From Phaeosaccion multiseriatum (taxonomy: Eukaryota; Ochrophyta, other classes), in contig OZ218961.1 in assembly GCA_965112735.1 (NCBI GenBank), forward strand, positions 1,302,001-1,366,000: 64,000 nucleotides of DNA, given 5' to 3'. The number at the start of each line of letters is the position of its first letter. Position 1 is the first letter of the stretch. Positions 47,736-60,647 of the stretch are shown here, in pieces. Below the pieces are notes generated by a model. The model was not told the origin of the DNA. It was given only the letters and a program-made list of their open reading frames with translations, and did no database searches. Made by a program: the position numbers and the translations under genes.

Positions 47736-50452
47736 GCCCTTGTATGTCAATTAACCGCCCTGGATGTCAGTAGGACCGAAATTTTCAGTCAATTTTTTTT
47801 CATCGGCTGGGGCGCGTGAGGGAGGAGATGAATACTAGATACAAGGACTATCCCAGACGAAGCGCTTGTGCAAGCTTGAGGAAAACACAGTGAACTCGGG
47901 ATTAGGCAGCTGAGAGCGTGCTCGCAGCAGCTTTGTGGCAAGAATTAGCGGGTGAGCTGCAAAGGTGCGTTTTTCGCCAACCTTGGTTTCGAGAGAGAGA
48001 GAGGACGGAGGGGGGTATACCCATAGAGATCAGCCGTGGGCAAGATAGGATCTCTTCTCCAGGAGTATGCGAAACTTTTCATATGCGTCGCATGCTCTTC
48101 CGCCTCCAGCTCGTCGGCACTTTTGCCCCTGAAGTTAGGGTACTCCACCTTCACAGTTGGATGTCTCTGAGACGTGGACACTGCTCTATTCTACCGATTT
48201 TCAGGGCCCATGAGGGCGTCATCTCGTCCGCAGGACACGTCTGATGACCCCCGTACCGCTGCTGTCCATGGGCGGGGGGCAAGAGGTCTATGGCAGGTCG
48301 TCACCCGAGGTGGCCGAAAAGGTGAGGGCGCACGAGAGGGGGAGAGGGCGTGAGATGGAAGGCTTCGCCTGGCAGTTACGAGCGGGGCAAGAGGGATTAA
48401 CATCACTCATATATAGCCTGGCTTGTGACCAAGTTTTAGCTTCAAAGGTCATAATCCCATGTGCACAATCGCATACGTGTGCTCCCCTCTCTTTTGCCTG
48501 TGAAGGGTCCTTTTTGTGAGGTCATGAGCAGCCGATCCCACGCCCTGTCAGAGCATCGGTCTTGCTCAAGGGGCGTAATACTAACTCCCCTGCCCCCTGT
48601 TATTGCGGGACGTGGGTGGTGGGGCTATCGGGGGGACTTCGACATCTTCTCCCGAGGTCACTGCACAGGTGGCGAAGTATGAGGGTGGAGAGGAAAGGGA
48701 AGGAACCTTCCCGGCAGAGTCAAGGGCGACACAAGGTATGTTGTGGCATCTAGTGTGTGAGTTGTCAGATGTCCAACTTTCAGCTTCAGCGAGCTTAACC
48801 AGACATGGGAAATCACCTCGTGTCCACCTCCCTAATTTTGGCCCCGTCGGTTAGGTCATCACGAGGGTCATTACCGGGGCAGGAGAACGACTGCGGCGAC
48901 CATCCTGCCTCTCTTCAGGGAGCGAGAAGGTAAGGAGCAAGGGGTTCACGAGCGGCAGTGGCCAGACGAGCGGGGGGAAGAGAAGCAGGCGTCCAGATAG
49001 AAGTCAAGCTTATCCGCCTCGTCGTCCACCCCGGGGGACGCCGTTGCTGCACGATCAGCTGCAGCTCCTCTTGGCTACTGCGGATGAGCGTGCTCGTATT
49101 GAAGCCTACCAGCCACGAGTGAGAGAAGCTCAATCAAGCAGCAGCTGGACGCGCCATCGGCTGCCGAGGCGGCCATGGGAGCTGAGCCGGAGAAAGGGGG
49201 GGGGGGTAGCGTGCTGTTGCTGTGGGTGGTGGTGTTCGTCGTGGCACATGGTCGAAAAGCGAGAATGACTCAGGGGCGACAGGACGATGAGCCGCAAGGC
49301 CATACTCAAGTCGCTGACCGCCCTGTATGCAGAGAAAGTGGGGTGGAGGCCGTGGCAGGGGGGTTAGGAGCTGCCAGAGGAGGGCTTGGCGGGCTACCGA
49401 GACGGATTTCGCAGGTAAGACGGAGCCTCGTGCAGCATCTATAGTAGTAGTAGCTGTAGCAGCACCGATAAGGGGAGGAGGGGCAGTGTGTGTACAGTTG
49501 GAGCTGCCCATCCGTGAAATTGGGTTAAAATGACGAATATACACATAGATAGCGTTGTAAATCGCATCCTCGCCAAGGAGAGCATGTAAAGAGTACCAAA
49601 TCGGCGCATGGTCATGAGGTATAGCCTCGCGTTGTATCTGGCCCATATCTATCGTCATACCCTCTCTTCCCCCTCGATCGAGGGTCAGGATGACGACGAA
49701 AAGGGGCCCTTCACACTTGTAAATTCTCTCCCTCACTCTGTAGCTCCTGAAAGGACACTTCGAGCTGCCCAGCACTCAGCAGACTATGTATACCTCAAGT
49801 CTTCTCAAGGGTTTCATATCTCGTGGTCTGCTGGTCGCACACGCTCCTCCCTCTCCTCACCATTTTTGAGGTGAAAACTGCTGCCATATGTGTTTCCATC
49901 TCGCCTCACCCCTTCTGCTCCACAGCACCTGCAATCGCACTCTTAGCTGCTCAACGTCGACTTCCATATGTGGGTCGCAGTCTGCTCAAAGCCATTCCTC
50001 CCTCATGGGCTCTTGCTCGCACACGCTCTTCCCCCACTCCCCCCTTGTTTGAGGCCCAAATTCCCGCCAAAGCAACGGACATTTCAGCTCCACATGTTAG
50101 CCCACTATCTCCTAAGACCGCGCTCCCAGCTTCACATCGGCTATTTGACTACATAATCCGTATTCAGCCCGAAGATTATCACCTCTTGTGTGAGCTACGC
50201 CTCTCTCTTTCTCCCTTGTTCAGGGGCCAAGATCTCGTCAACATAGCAGCACATTTCACCTCCTAAATCGCTCTATACAGACGCAACAATCAGACTTTAA
50301 GCTGCTCAACATCTAGAATACTGTCTTTGCCTCAGATCTCCCGAAGCGCTTCGCCTGTGGTGCTCTGTAGCGTGCGTAATACCTCTTTTCCTGAGCCCAC
50401 TCAAAATGTTGATTCTACTGACATCCAGGGCGGTTAATTGACATACAAGGGC
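47736..50452. repeat. 2.7-kb segment bounded by a 38-bp exact inverted repeat
   Basis: 47736-47773 (starting gcccttgtatgtcaattaac) is repeated exactly as the reverse complement at 50415-50452. The segment between contains no convincing gene. It holds degenerate repeats of about 150 bp at 49.73-50.34 kb ('ctcgcacacgctctt' and 'tcccgccaaagcaacgg' themes) and two related blocks at 48.26-48.35 and 48.60-48.70 kb ('cccgaggtggcc' and 'cccgaggtcactg' themes). It could be a non-autonomous transposon with long TIRs, or a duplicated 5' element of the two outward-reading genes on either side. No clear target-site duplication is seen. Confidence 0.5.
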
Positions 50453-50564
50453 TTCCCTGTTCTGTTGACTTATTACTCCTCCTCCCACCCTGGATCGATC
50501 AACCCTGTGTAGAAGAGAGAAAAAGAAGAAACGAAGCCCTTGCTGCTGCTTCTATTGCGGACCA

Positions 50565-52848
50565 TGTGGTCGCCGGCCCAGAAGAAGCGGGTACGGACGG
50601 ACGGGCAGATCAGCCGCGAGGAGTACGATCACAACAACGGGCAGCAGCCGCAGGTACATTCTTTCACACTGTAGCCCCCCCCCCCTACTCCACCAATCAG
50701 GGGCTACAAAAGGGGGCAAGTCCTCCACATTGTGGCAGCGTCTTTCCCATATTCTTCTCAGTCTCTTTCTCTCCCCCTCCCTCCCTCCCTCTCTCTCTAT
50801 CTCTTGCCTCTGCATTGCATATATGTTGTGATCTTACGCCTGTTTCTGAAGGGCGGCAGCGCTGGTGCTGTGCATGGATTTGCGCGAGCCGATGCTGCGA
50901 CTCTGGCAGGCAGGAGGATGGTGACCGGCACCCGGAGGAGCAAGAGAGACGAGTTCCTGCGCATGGTGAGTGTGGAGCCGAGACGAGCCGAGAGGAGGAG
51001 CCTGGAGAGGAGGGGGGTCTTTCGCTGTTAGCGCGTCGGGCTAGAGGCTTTCCGTCCATTCTCCGAGGAGCAGAGTCGAGCAGCACACTTGGCGGGCAGC
51101 ACTCGGGACCTGTGGTCTCTTGTGTAGTGCTGTCTGTGCTGGTGCGGCCCACCCACTTCCCTCCGCCGGCTTTTCTCTTTGGTCGATGTATGGTTCCTCC
51201 GCTGCGGCGCTGCGGATGTTCCGTGGTAACCCTTCATGCCCGATGACCCTTCCCCGTTGCCGTACTGCACCTTGTTTCGCTTGCTGTGCGGTGCTTTCCT
51301 TCCCCGTCGCTGTGCTGCTCTTCGTTTTGCTTTCCTGCCCCATTGCTGTACTGTGCTTTGCTGTGCCTTTGCTGCGCTTTGCTGTGGCAGGTCCGCTCTC
51401 TGAATCAGAACTTCGCCGCTTGGGTTGCTGAGGAGCTCTCGGCAAGCGAAGGGGCAGACCTCACCGCCGGCGTGCTCGACTACATTGCGTGAGTGGGGGA
51501 GTGCGTGGGTGTGTGAGTGGCGTGAGTGTGTGAGTGAGTGAGTGAGTGAGTGAGGGAGTGGGTGAGTGGATGAGTGAGTGGGTGAGTGAGTGAGCAAGGA
51601 AGTGAGTGAGCGATTGAGTGAGTAAGTGTTGCTTATTATTAGGCTGCTTTGGCTGGGTGTGGGCATTGGTATGGTTGGGCATTGGCATGGTATGGTTGGG
51701 CATTTGCTTGGTATGGTTGGGCATTGGCATGGTATGGTTGGGCATTGGCATGGTATGGTTGGGCATTTGCTTGGTATGGTTGGGCATTGGCATGGTATGG
51801 TTGGGCATTTGCTTGGTATGGTTGGGCATTGGCATGGTATGGTTGGGCATTTGCTTGGTATGGTTGGGCATTTGCGTGGTATGGTTGGGCATTGGCATGG
51901 TTGGGCAGTGCCACTCCGTATGGGGATCCTCGTGGCCCACGCCTTGGGCCCTTCCCTTCCTTTGCAACAAAGGGAGGGGGGGACGAATACCCACTCACGA
52001 ACTCAATCCCTCCCTCCCTCCCTGTATCACTCACTCCTTCACTCTCTTATTCGCCCTTGAAGGTGGATTGACTGGACAATTATAATGAACTGATTGATTG
52101 ATTGATTGAGTGATTCATGGATTGGCTCACACGCAACACGCTCAGGTGCCCCTGTTTCTCGTCCCTCCCTCCCCCCCCCCCCCGTCCTTCCCGTCCCTCG
52201 GCCCCCCTCCCCTCCCCTCCCCTCCGTCCCTCTTGTCTCTTGTGTATGCGTGTGCGTGTGCGCGTGCGTGTGCGTATGCGTATGCAGCTACGTGGACAAG
52301 CTGGAGGGGCGCTACTTGAGAGGGCCAGGCATGGTGCTCACCTTCGGCAACGGTAAGGCAGTAAAAGTCAGCCGTCTGAAGGCAGAGAGAGAGAGAGAGA
52401 GTGGCCACACTGCATGCGATGAGAGGGGGAGATCAGAGAGAGAGGAAAGGGTGGAGGGAGAGGCAGAGAGAGAGAGGCAGAGGAAAGGGGGAGGGAGAGA
52501 CAGAGAGAGGGAGAGAGGCTCGGGAAAGGGGGGAGGGAGAGACAGACAGAGGGAGGGGAAGAGGAAATGGGGGAGGGAGAGAGAGCGGGAAAGAGAACGA
52601 CCGCACTGCATACCATGAGAGGGGATGATCAGAGAGAGAGAGAGGAAAGGGGAAGAGAGCGACAAAGAGGAAGGTGCTTTCTTCTCTTCCCTCCCCCTCC
52701 CTTCCTTCCAACTCCACTCAACCTCCCTCTTGTCCTCCTCCCCCTCTTGCTCCTCGCCAAGGTGACTGTGGCCAGCTGGCCCACGGTGACGAGTCTGACG
52801 CAGACCTGAATGTCAAGTACGTTCCTACCCATTTTCCTCCTCCTCCTC

Positions 52849-52891
<43 letters not shown>

Positions 52892-55800
52892 TGCACGGGT
52901 TGTTGCTTCCTCCTGCTCCTCCTGCTGCTCCTCCTGCTCCTCCTCCTCCTGCTGCTGCTCCTGCTCTGGTCGTTGCTTCTCCTCCTTTCTCCTTCTCCCC
53001 CTCCTTCTCTTCCTTTTCCTCCTCCTCCTCCTCCTCCTCCTCCTCCTCCTCCTCCTGCACCACCACCACCACCGCCTCCACCCTTCCCGTTACACTGACC
53101 ACCCACCCCCGTCTGTCATACTGGTGACTCCCACTCCTCTGCCGCATCGCTATACTCCTGCGCACCCCTATATCCTAAATCGAGCCCTACTGACCTGAAT
53201 GTTGAGCTCCCCGATATCGACACTCCTGACCCGTATGCCTACAATATGCATCTCCCTAACCCCTAAAGACTCTACCACACCGACCTCCCTGACCTGTATG
53301 CCTATGATATGGACCTCTCTGACCCGTACACCTACAAATATCGACCTCCCTTCCCCACATGTATTCCTACAATGTATCGACCTGGCCTGACCAATAAACC
53401 TGCATGACCCATATTCCTCCACCTGAAGGTACCCCCGCATCGTGGAGTCGCTTAGAGACAGACAAGTGGCGGCCATTGCTTGTGGGGGGCTCCACAACAT
53501 TGTGTGCATGCAGGATGGTGAGGATGGCAGTGGATGGGGAGGGGAGGGCGAGGAGAGGAGTGTGTGTGTGTGTGTGTGTGTGTCTGAGGGTGTGTCCGTG
53601 TATGGTACGCTCTCTGTCTCGCTTCCGTTCCTCCCTTTGGGCACTACGGGAACATTGCCAGCTCTCTCTCTCTCTGTGTGTGTCTCTCTCACTCTGTGCG
53701 TGCGTATGTGTGCGTCTCTCTCTCTGTGCATGTGTGTGCATGTGTGTGCGAGCAGGGAGCCTGTGGTCGTGGGGTTGCAACGACGATGGAGCGCTGGGGA
53801 GGAGCGGCTCAGAGACACAACCCTTGAGGGTGTCAGAGGTGCTTGGAGATGATAGGTGAGGGAGGAGAGGAAGGGGAGAGGAGAGAAGAGAGATGAGAAG
53901 AGGAGGAGAGCATAGCAGAGGAGAGGAGAGAAGCGAAGAGAGGGGAGAGGAGAAGAGGAGGAGAGCATAGCAGAGGAGAGGAGAGAAGCGAAGAGAGGGG
54001 AGAGGAGAAGAGGAGGAGAGCATAGCAGAGGAGAGAAGCGAAGAGAGGGGAGAGGAGGAAGAGGAGGAGAGCATAGCAGAGGAGAGAAGCGACGAGAGGG
54101 GAGAGGAGAAGAGGAGGAGAGCAAAGCAGAGGAAAGGAGAGAAGCGAAGACAGGGGAGAGGAGAAGAGGAGGAGAGCATAGCAGCATAGCAGAGGAGAGG
54201 AGAGAAGCGAAGAGAGGGGAGAGGAGAAGAGGAGGAGAGAAGCGAAGAGAGAAGAGAACAGGGAGGAACGGAGAAGAGGAGGAGAGTATATCAGAGGGGG
54301 GGAGAGGAGAGGAGAGAAGAGAAGAGGAGGAGGGCATGGTAAAGGAGAGGAGACAAGGGAAGAGGGAGGAAAGGAGAAGAGGAGGAGAGCATAGCAGAGG
54401 AGAGGAGACGAGAGCAAATCAGAAGAGAGGAGAGGAGAGCAAATCAGAAGAGAGAAGAGAAGAGCAAATCAGAAGAGAGGAGAGGAGAGCAAATCAGAAT
54501 AGAGGAGAGGAGAGCAAATCAGAAGAGGTGAGAAGGGAGGGAGGGATAGGAAGAGAGAGAGAGGTTAGGGAGGAGGGAGGGTGAGAGAGGGAAATGGGAG
54601 TGAGAAGGGGAAAGGCAAGAGAGAGAGGGAGGACGGAGGCAGAAGGAGAGACGCAGAGACAGGCAGGCAGAGGGAGAGAGGGAGAGAAAGAGGGAGGGAG
54701 AAAGAGCCCACCCACCTGCTTGCGCTTGCAGGCTCTGGCGCTCTGCCCCGGCCCCGATGTCTCGAACCACTGCTTGCCTTGTTTGTCCCTGTAGGAGCCA
54801 AAGCCGTACACCGTGCCCGACAGACACACGCTCTTCGTCTTTGCTCTCTTTTCCGTGTCGTGTTTCAAGCCTTGTTTGGTACATTGACTCAACTCCTTGC
54901 CCCTCCCCCCTCTCCCTTCCCCTTCCCCTTCCTTCCTCCATCCCCCACTCTCCCGTCCCTCTTCCCTCCCCCCTCTCCCTTCCCCTCCGTTCCTCCATCT
55001 CCCTCTCCTCCCCGCAGTATCGTGCAAGTGGCGGCGGGTGACGTGCAGAGCATGGCAGGTGTGTGTGCGTGTGTGTGATTTTGTGTGCATGTGTGTGTGC
55101 ATGTGTGTGTACGTGTGCCGCTATACGAAATGCCATCTGTAGACTCTCAGGAGGGAAGTGGACAGCACAATGTGACTATTCTTCCCTGAGAAGGAAAGAC
55201 TCTCTCCCTCCCTTGCTCGCTCGTCCTCTCTCCTTCCACCTCCATGTATTCTGCATCCCTTATCTTCTCTCTCTGCCTCCGCCTCTCTCTCTCGATCTCT
55301 CTCTCAACTCTCTCTCGCTGTGTGTGCGTGCGCGTGCGCGCCTTTGCCGATTGCAGTGGGTCTGTCGGGCACGGTGTACGGCTTTGGCTCCTACAAGGAC
55401 AAAGAAGGCAAGCAGTGGTTCGAGACATCGGGGCCGGGGCAGAGCGCCAGAGACTGCAAGCGCAAGCAGGTGGGCTCTTTCTCCCTCCCTCTTTCTCTCC
55501 CTCTCTCCCTCTGCCTGCCCCTCTCTCTGCGTCTCTCCTTCTGCCTCCGTCCCCCCTCTCTCTCTTGCCTTCCCCCCTCTCACTCCATTTCCCTCTCTCA
55601 CCCTCTCTCCCTCCTCCCTAACCTCTCTCTCTCTCTCTCTCTTCCTATCCCTCCCTCCCTTCTCACGCTCCACGTCCAAAACCAACCCACCTTCAACCCC
55701 ACCCCCCACCCCTCCCTACTAAGACCACCCCAATGATCGTGCCGGGTCTGAACGGAGTGGTGGAGGTGGCGTGTGGTGCCTCCTTCAACCTTGCCCTCAC

Positions 55801-55942
55801 GCAGGACGGAGCTGTCTATTCCTGGGGCATCGGAGAGACAGGCGAGTTGGGCAGGCCAGTGTCCGACATGAAGGTGGGTAGTAAGTCAATGGGTGGGCGG
55901 GTGCGTGGGTGGGTAGGTGGGTGGGTGCGTGGGTGGGTAGGC

Positions 55943-55976
<34 letters not shown>

Positions 55977-58900
55977 AGGTGGGTAGGTGGGTAGGTGGGT
56001 AGGTGGATTTTTTGGTGAGGTGGGTGGATGTGTAGGTGGTATGGCTGGGACAGAAACACGCTGTATGACTCTCCCCATCTCCCCTCCCCTCTCTTCTGTC
56101 CCTTCTCCCCTCTCTTTCCTCGCCCCTCCCTCCTCCCGCCTGTCCCGCCTCCGCCCCTCTCTCTCCCTTTCCTGTCGCCTCTGCCCCCCCACCCTCGCCT
56201 TCACCCTGCTCCCCCTCTCCTCTCCCTCCTCCCCGCTCCCCTCTCCCTCCTCCTCCCTCTCCCCTCCTTCCTGCCTGTGATGTCCGGACACTCCTCCCCT
56301 CTCGTCTCTGTCCTGACACCTCTTCCCTCTGTCGTGTCCTGTCCCCTCTCCCCTCCGTTGTGACATTCCTCAGGACTCCGACGGCGAGTACAGATTCGCG
56401 GACATTCAGCGCACACACCTCACCCCACAACGCATGCTGGACGACAAGAAACAGGTCAGTCACCCAGTCACTCAGTCGCTCAGTCACTCAGTCACTCAGT
56501 CACTCAGTCAGTCATTCACCCACTCACCTACTCACTTAGTAACTGTCAGTCACCCAGTCACAGTCAGTCAGTCACTCAATCACTCAGTCAGTCAGTCACT
56601 CAGTCACTTAGTCAGTCAGTCAGTCACTCACTCAGTCACTCAGTCACTCACTCAGTCACTCAGTCACTCAGTCACTCAGTCAGTCAGTCAGTCACTCAGT
56701 CACTCAGTCACTCAGTCAGTCAGTCAGTCACTCAGTCACTCAGTCAGTCACTCAGTGAGTCAGTCAGTCAGTCACCCACTCACCTACTCACTTAGTAACT
56801 GTCTCTCAGTCAGTCACTCAGTCAGTGAATCAGCCAATCATTCACTCACGCAGTCACTCACACACTCGGTGATGCAGTCATTCACTTGATCAGTCAGTCA
56901 GTCAGTCAGTCAGACAGTCAGAAGATGTGTCTCCATTCTCGTTTCTCTCTGTGGATCCCTCTGTCTCTCTCTGTGTGTGTGGATTGACCCCTCTTTTCTT
57001 CCCTCTTTCGCTCCCTCCCCTTTTCTGCGTCTCTTCTGCGTCTCTTTCTCTCTCTCATCACCCCCCCCCGCCCTAACCCTCCCTTCCTCCTTCCCTCCTT
57101 CCCTCCTTCCCTCCTTCCCTCCCTCCCTCCCCCTCCCTCCCAACATTCCGTCCCTTTTTAAAGGCGGTGGTCGGTATCAAGGCGATAGGGTGCGGCGCCT
57201 ACCACTCCCTCGTGGTGACTGCTGTCGATGCACACGTCATGTCCACAGGCCTCAACAACTACGGTCAGCTCGGCCACGGCGATGAGGTCAACAGGGATAC
57301 TCTTCGCACCATTCAGGTAGGAGGAGAAGGAGGAGGAGGAGGAGGAGGAGGAGGAGGAGGAGGAGGAGGGGGAGGAGGAGGAGAAGGAGAAGGAGGAGGA
57401 GGAGGAGGAGGAGGAGGAGGAGGAGGAGGAGGAGGAGGAGGAGGAGGAGGAGAAGGAGAAGGAGGAGGGCGAGGAGGAGGAGGAGGAGGAGGAGGAGAAG
57501 GAGGAGGAAGAGGAGGAGAAGGAGGAGGAGGAGGAGGAGGAGGAGGAGGAGGAGGAGGAGGAGGAGGAGGAGGAGGAGGAGGAGGAGGAGGAGGAGGAGG
57601 AGGAGGAGGAGGAGAGGAGGAGAAGGAGAAGGAGAAGGAGGGTGGACGAAGAGGTGCTTGCGTGTGCGCGTATCGACCCCCTTTCCTGACTTACTGGTAT
57701 TCTTCTGAACTGTATGTATGGCAGTTTTACTGATATGCTACTTAACTGTATGTATGGCAGTCTATGGGCCCACCCGTCCAGAGCGAGAAGCACATCCCAA
57801 ACACGCAAAGTAATGTGCAAGCCCTCCTTCCCTGACTTACTTCTCCCCCTCCTCCTCCTCCTCCCCCTCCTCCTCCCCCTCCTCCTCCTCCTCCTCCTCC
57901 TCCTCCTCCTCCTCCTCCTCCTCCTCCACCTCCACCACCACCACCACCTCCTTCTTCTCAGGCGCTGGAGGGTGTGGGCGTAACCCAAGTAAGCGGAGGC
58001 ATGCACCACTCCCTCGTGCTCTCTCTGGGCTCTCACAGACTGCTCTCCTTCGGGAGGAGTGATTCGGGTCAGCTGGGCTGTCTCGACACCATCCCGGCAG
58101 CAGGTACTGATGTGTGTGTGTGCATGTGTGCATAAATGTGCGTGTCACATATTATTACGTATTCCAGGGTAGGCTTCTCTAGCGATTACCTGTCTGACTG
58201 ACTGACACCAGGTACTGAAGTACTGACTGGGTGGGTGGGGATGGGTGCGGCTGAGGGTATTTTCTCTCTCGCATCGATACCCAAACTTTACAACGTCTCT
58301 GCCCCGACTCTCTGCTCTCTGCCCATATGCCTCTGCTCTATGCCCATATGCCTCTACTCTATGCCCAAACTTAACCACGTCTCTGCCTGACTCTCTGCTC
58401 TCCACCCATCCTCCGCTGCTCTCTGCCCATGCGCCTCTGTTCTCTTCTCTCTGCCGATATGTCCCTGCTCTCTGCCAAATGCCTCTACTCTATGCCCATA
58501 CGCCTCTGCTCTCTGCCGAATGCCTCTGCTCTCTACCCATCCTCCTCTGCTCTCTGCCGAATGCCTCTACTCTATGCCCATACGTCTCTCCTCTCTGCCG
58601 AATGCCTCTGCTCTCCACCCATCCTCCTCTGCTCTCTGCCCATACGCCTCTGTTCTCTTCTCTTTGCCCATATGCCTCTACTCTCTATCCATACGCATCT
58701 ACTCTCTGCCCATACGCCTCTGCTCTGTGCCCTGCCCGCACACCTCCATCACTCTCAGGAGCCTTCGAGAACCTTCCCCGTGAGGTTTCGTTGTGTGGTG
58801 AGGAGGCCGTGAGCATTGCGTGTGGCGCTAACCACAGCCTCGCCCTCACCCAGGGGGGCAAGCTCTACTCCTGGGGGTATGGAGACATGTACGCGTTGGG

Positions 58901-60647
58901 GCACGGTAACGACAAGGACCAGGTAATGTTATGTAATGTTATGTGTGTGGTGATGTTGAGTTCATGATGATGGTATGTGTGTGGTATTGTTGAGTGCTGA
59001 GTGGATGATGATGATGGTGGTGATGGTCATGGTCAATGGTCATGGGCAATGGTCATGGTAGCTTGGTTGGTTTGAAGTGTTCTCTTGGTCGTGTCATGGT
59101 AGTCTGGTTGATTTGAAGTGTTACTTTTGGTGTGTTTCATGTGTGGGGAGACACATCGAGTTGCTCACCAAGTGAGCTGGTCACAGGTGTGGGTATGGGA
59201 AGTGTGTATGCGTGTGTACATCATCGACTTTAGGTCATCAGTAGTCGCATTGTAGGGATGGCAGTGCATGCATAAATGTTCGTGGACTTTTGAATGTCTC
59301 TTCTCCGCCCACCTCCCTCCTGTCCTCTCCATCTCTCTTTCCTCCCCTCTCTCTCTCCTCTCACTCTTTATCTCCCTCCCTCTCTCTCACACACACACAT
59401 ACGCACACTTCCTTATCTTCTCTCGTTTTCTTTCTCTCACACACTTCTTTATAATTTCTCTTTTTCTCTCACACACACACATACGTGCACTCTCTTATCT
59501 TCACTCTTTCTCTCTCTCACACACACACATACGCACACTTCCTTATCTCCTCTCTTTCTCTCTCCTCCACCCCCCTCTCCCCTCTCTCTCTCTTACCCCC
59601 TCACCCTGCCCACCCCTCCCCCCAAAGTGGTTGACTTTATTATGTTGCCCCCCTCACTTACGAAGGATTGTCGCCGTTTACCATCACCCCTTTACCGTCA
59701 CTCAGAGCAAACCTCGGGCGCTTAACTTCAGCAAGGCGGGGTTGGACAAGGTGAGTGAGTCAAAGAGTGAGTGAGTTGAGTGAGTGGGTGAGTGAGTGCG
59801 TCAGTGAGTCAGTGGGTGGGTGAGTGAGTGGGTGGGTGAGTGGGTGGGTGTGGGGGTGAATTGATGGGGGTCAATTTTCCAAAGCTGACTCTGGTCTCGC
59901 AGAGCGAAGAATGCCGAACTCAAAGGTGATCTTCGCTGAGTGAGACTCCGTGGTACACAGCGATAGGAGAGGAGGGGAGAGAAGAGGATAGGGGCGGAGA
60001 GGAGAGGAGAGGAGAGAAGTCAAGTGGAGGGGAGAGGCGAGAAGAGCAAGAGAGGAGAGGAGAGTTGAGGGGAGGAGAGGAGAGGAGAGAAGAAGAGAGG
60101 AGAGAAGAGAGGAAGAGGAGAGGAGAGAATAAGAGAGGAGAGTTGAGGAGAGGGGCAGCCCTTTGTGGTGGGCGCCATGCCGCGCTTTGTCGGGTGTTGC
60201 TTGTGAGGGTCTTTGGCTTTGGTTTCTCTCGGCCTTTCCCTGTCATCCCTTCCTTTCTCTTCGGTCTCCTTCCACTGCCATCCCTTCCTTTCTCTTCGGC
60301 CTCCTTCCACTCCCAGCCTTTCCTTTCACTTCGGCCTCCTTCCCCTGCCATCCCTTCTTTTCTCGTCGGCCCTCTACTGCCATCCCTTCTTTTCTCGTCG
60401 GCCCTCTACTGCCATCCCTTCCTCTTCTTGTGCGCTCAAGTGTTCCCCCCCCTGGTCCCGCCGTATCACCAACTGCTGTATCGCCAACTGCTGCCCCGGC
60501 CCCTACCTGCCCCTTTGTCTGCCCCCCGTTCCTGCCCCTGTGGGTTGCGTCGCTCGCCCCCGTGCGTAGGTGAAGGTTCAGGCCTTCGACGGAGGGGGGC
60601 AGCACACCGCCCTAATCCTCGGGCAGGGGCTTATCTCCAGGAGGTGA
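50565..60647 (+). CDS. RCC1-family beta-propeller protein, about 16 exons, nearly complete
   Basis: Start ATG at 50565 (MWSPAQKKRVRTDGQISREE). Exons: 50565-50653; 50851-50965; 51391-51488 (NFAAWVAEELSASEGADLTA); about 52288-52353 (YVDKLEGRYLRGPGMVLTFG); 52761-52816 (GDCGQLAHGDESDADLNVK); 53429-53519; 53756-53857 (SLWSWGCNDDGALGRSGS); 55018-55059; 55358-55469; 55723-55873 (AVYSWGIGETGELGRPVSDM); 56374-56455; 57165-57316 (NNYGQLGHGDEVNRDT); 57961-58103 (SFGRSDSGQLGCLDT); 58759-58922 (KLYSWGYGDMYALGHGNDKD); 59706-59750; 60570-60647 (VKVQAFDGGGQHTALILGQG, stop). The repeated (Y/W)SWG...GxLG signature is diagnostic of the RCC1 seven-bladed propeller. Chromatin-bound RCC1 proteins act as Ran exchange factors, but family members vary. 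The region before blade 1 (NFAAWV...DYIAYVDKLE) is helical and not part of the propeller. Introns are packed with repeats, and exon 9 has an inverted copy in intron 7. Confidence 0.85.
51648..51910 (+). repeat. 21-bp minisatellite in RCC1 intron 3
   Basis: Units alternate TATGGTTGGGCATTGGCATGG and a variant with TTTGCTTGG, about a dozen copies. All six frames stay open for some distance, giving artefact proteins (WYGWAFAWYGWALA). Confidence 0.95.
53870..54535. repeat. Purine-rich ~55-bp minisatellite in RCC1 intron 7
   Basis: Units built on GAGGAGAGCATAGCAGAGGA plus GAGAAGCGAAGAGAGGGGAG repeat about seven times. Shorter AGCAAATCAGAAGAGAGGAG units (about 27 bp) follow at 54413-54530. Confidence 0.9.
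54540..55640. repeat. Inverted copy of RCC1 exon 9 and its flanks
   Basis: 54540-54830 is the reverse complement of about 55350-55640. On the minus strand it encodes TVYGFGSYRDKQGKQWFETS, while exon 9 on the plus strand encodes TVYGFGSYKDKEGKQWFETS. The matching continues through the donor and into the following pyrimidine-rich intron. The arms are separated by about 520 bp that contain exon 8. Confidence 0.85.
56456..56920. repeat. (GTCA)n/(CTCA)n repeat starting at an RCC1 splice donor
   Basis: Exon 11 ends AAACAG (56455) and the intron starts GTCAGTCACCCAGTCACTCA, continuing in the same pattern for about 450 bp. Confidence 0.9.
57317..57640. repeat. (GGA)n repeat starting at an RCC1 splice donor
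   Basis: Exon 12 ends ACCATTCAG and the intron starts GTAGGAGGAGAAGGAGGAGG. This continues as GGA repeats for over 300 bp. A complementary (TCC)n tract of about 85 bp lies at the 3' end of the same intron (57840-57925), so the pre-mRNA could fold GGA against TCC. Confidence 0.9.

Noticed and set aside
51626-52071. Trp/Tyr/Gly-rich frames (WYGWAFAWYGWALA)
   Set aside because: They are translations of the 21-bp minisatellite in RCC1 intron 3.
56434-56889. [12 protein letters not shown] frame as a Ser-rich protein
   Set aside because: It is translation of the GTCA/CTCA repeat starting at the RCC1 exon 11 donor.
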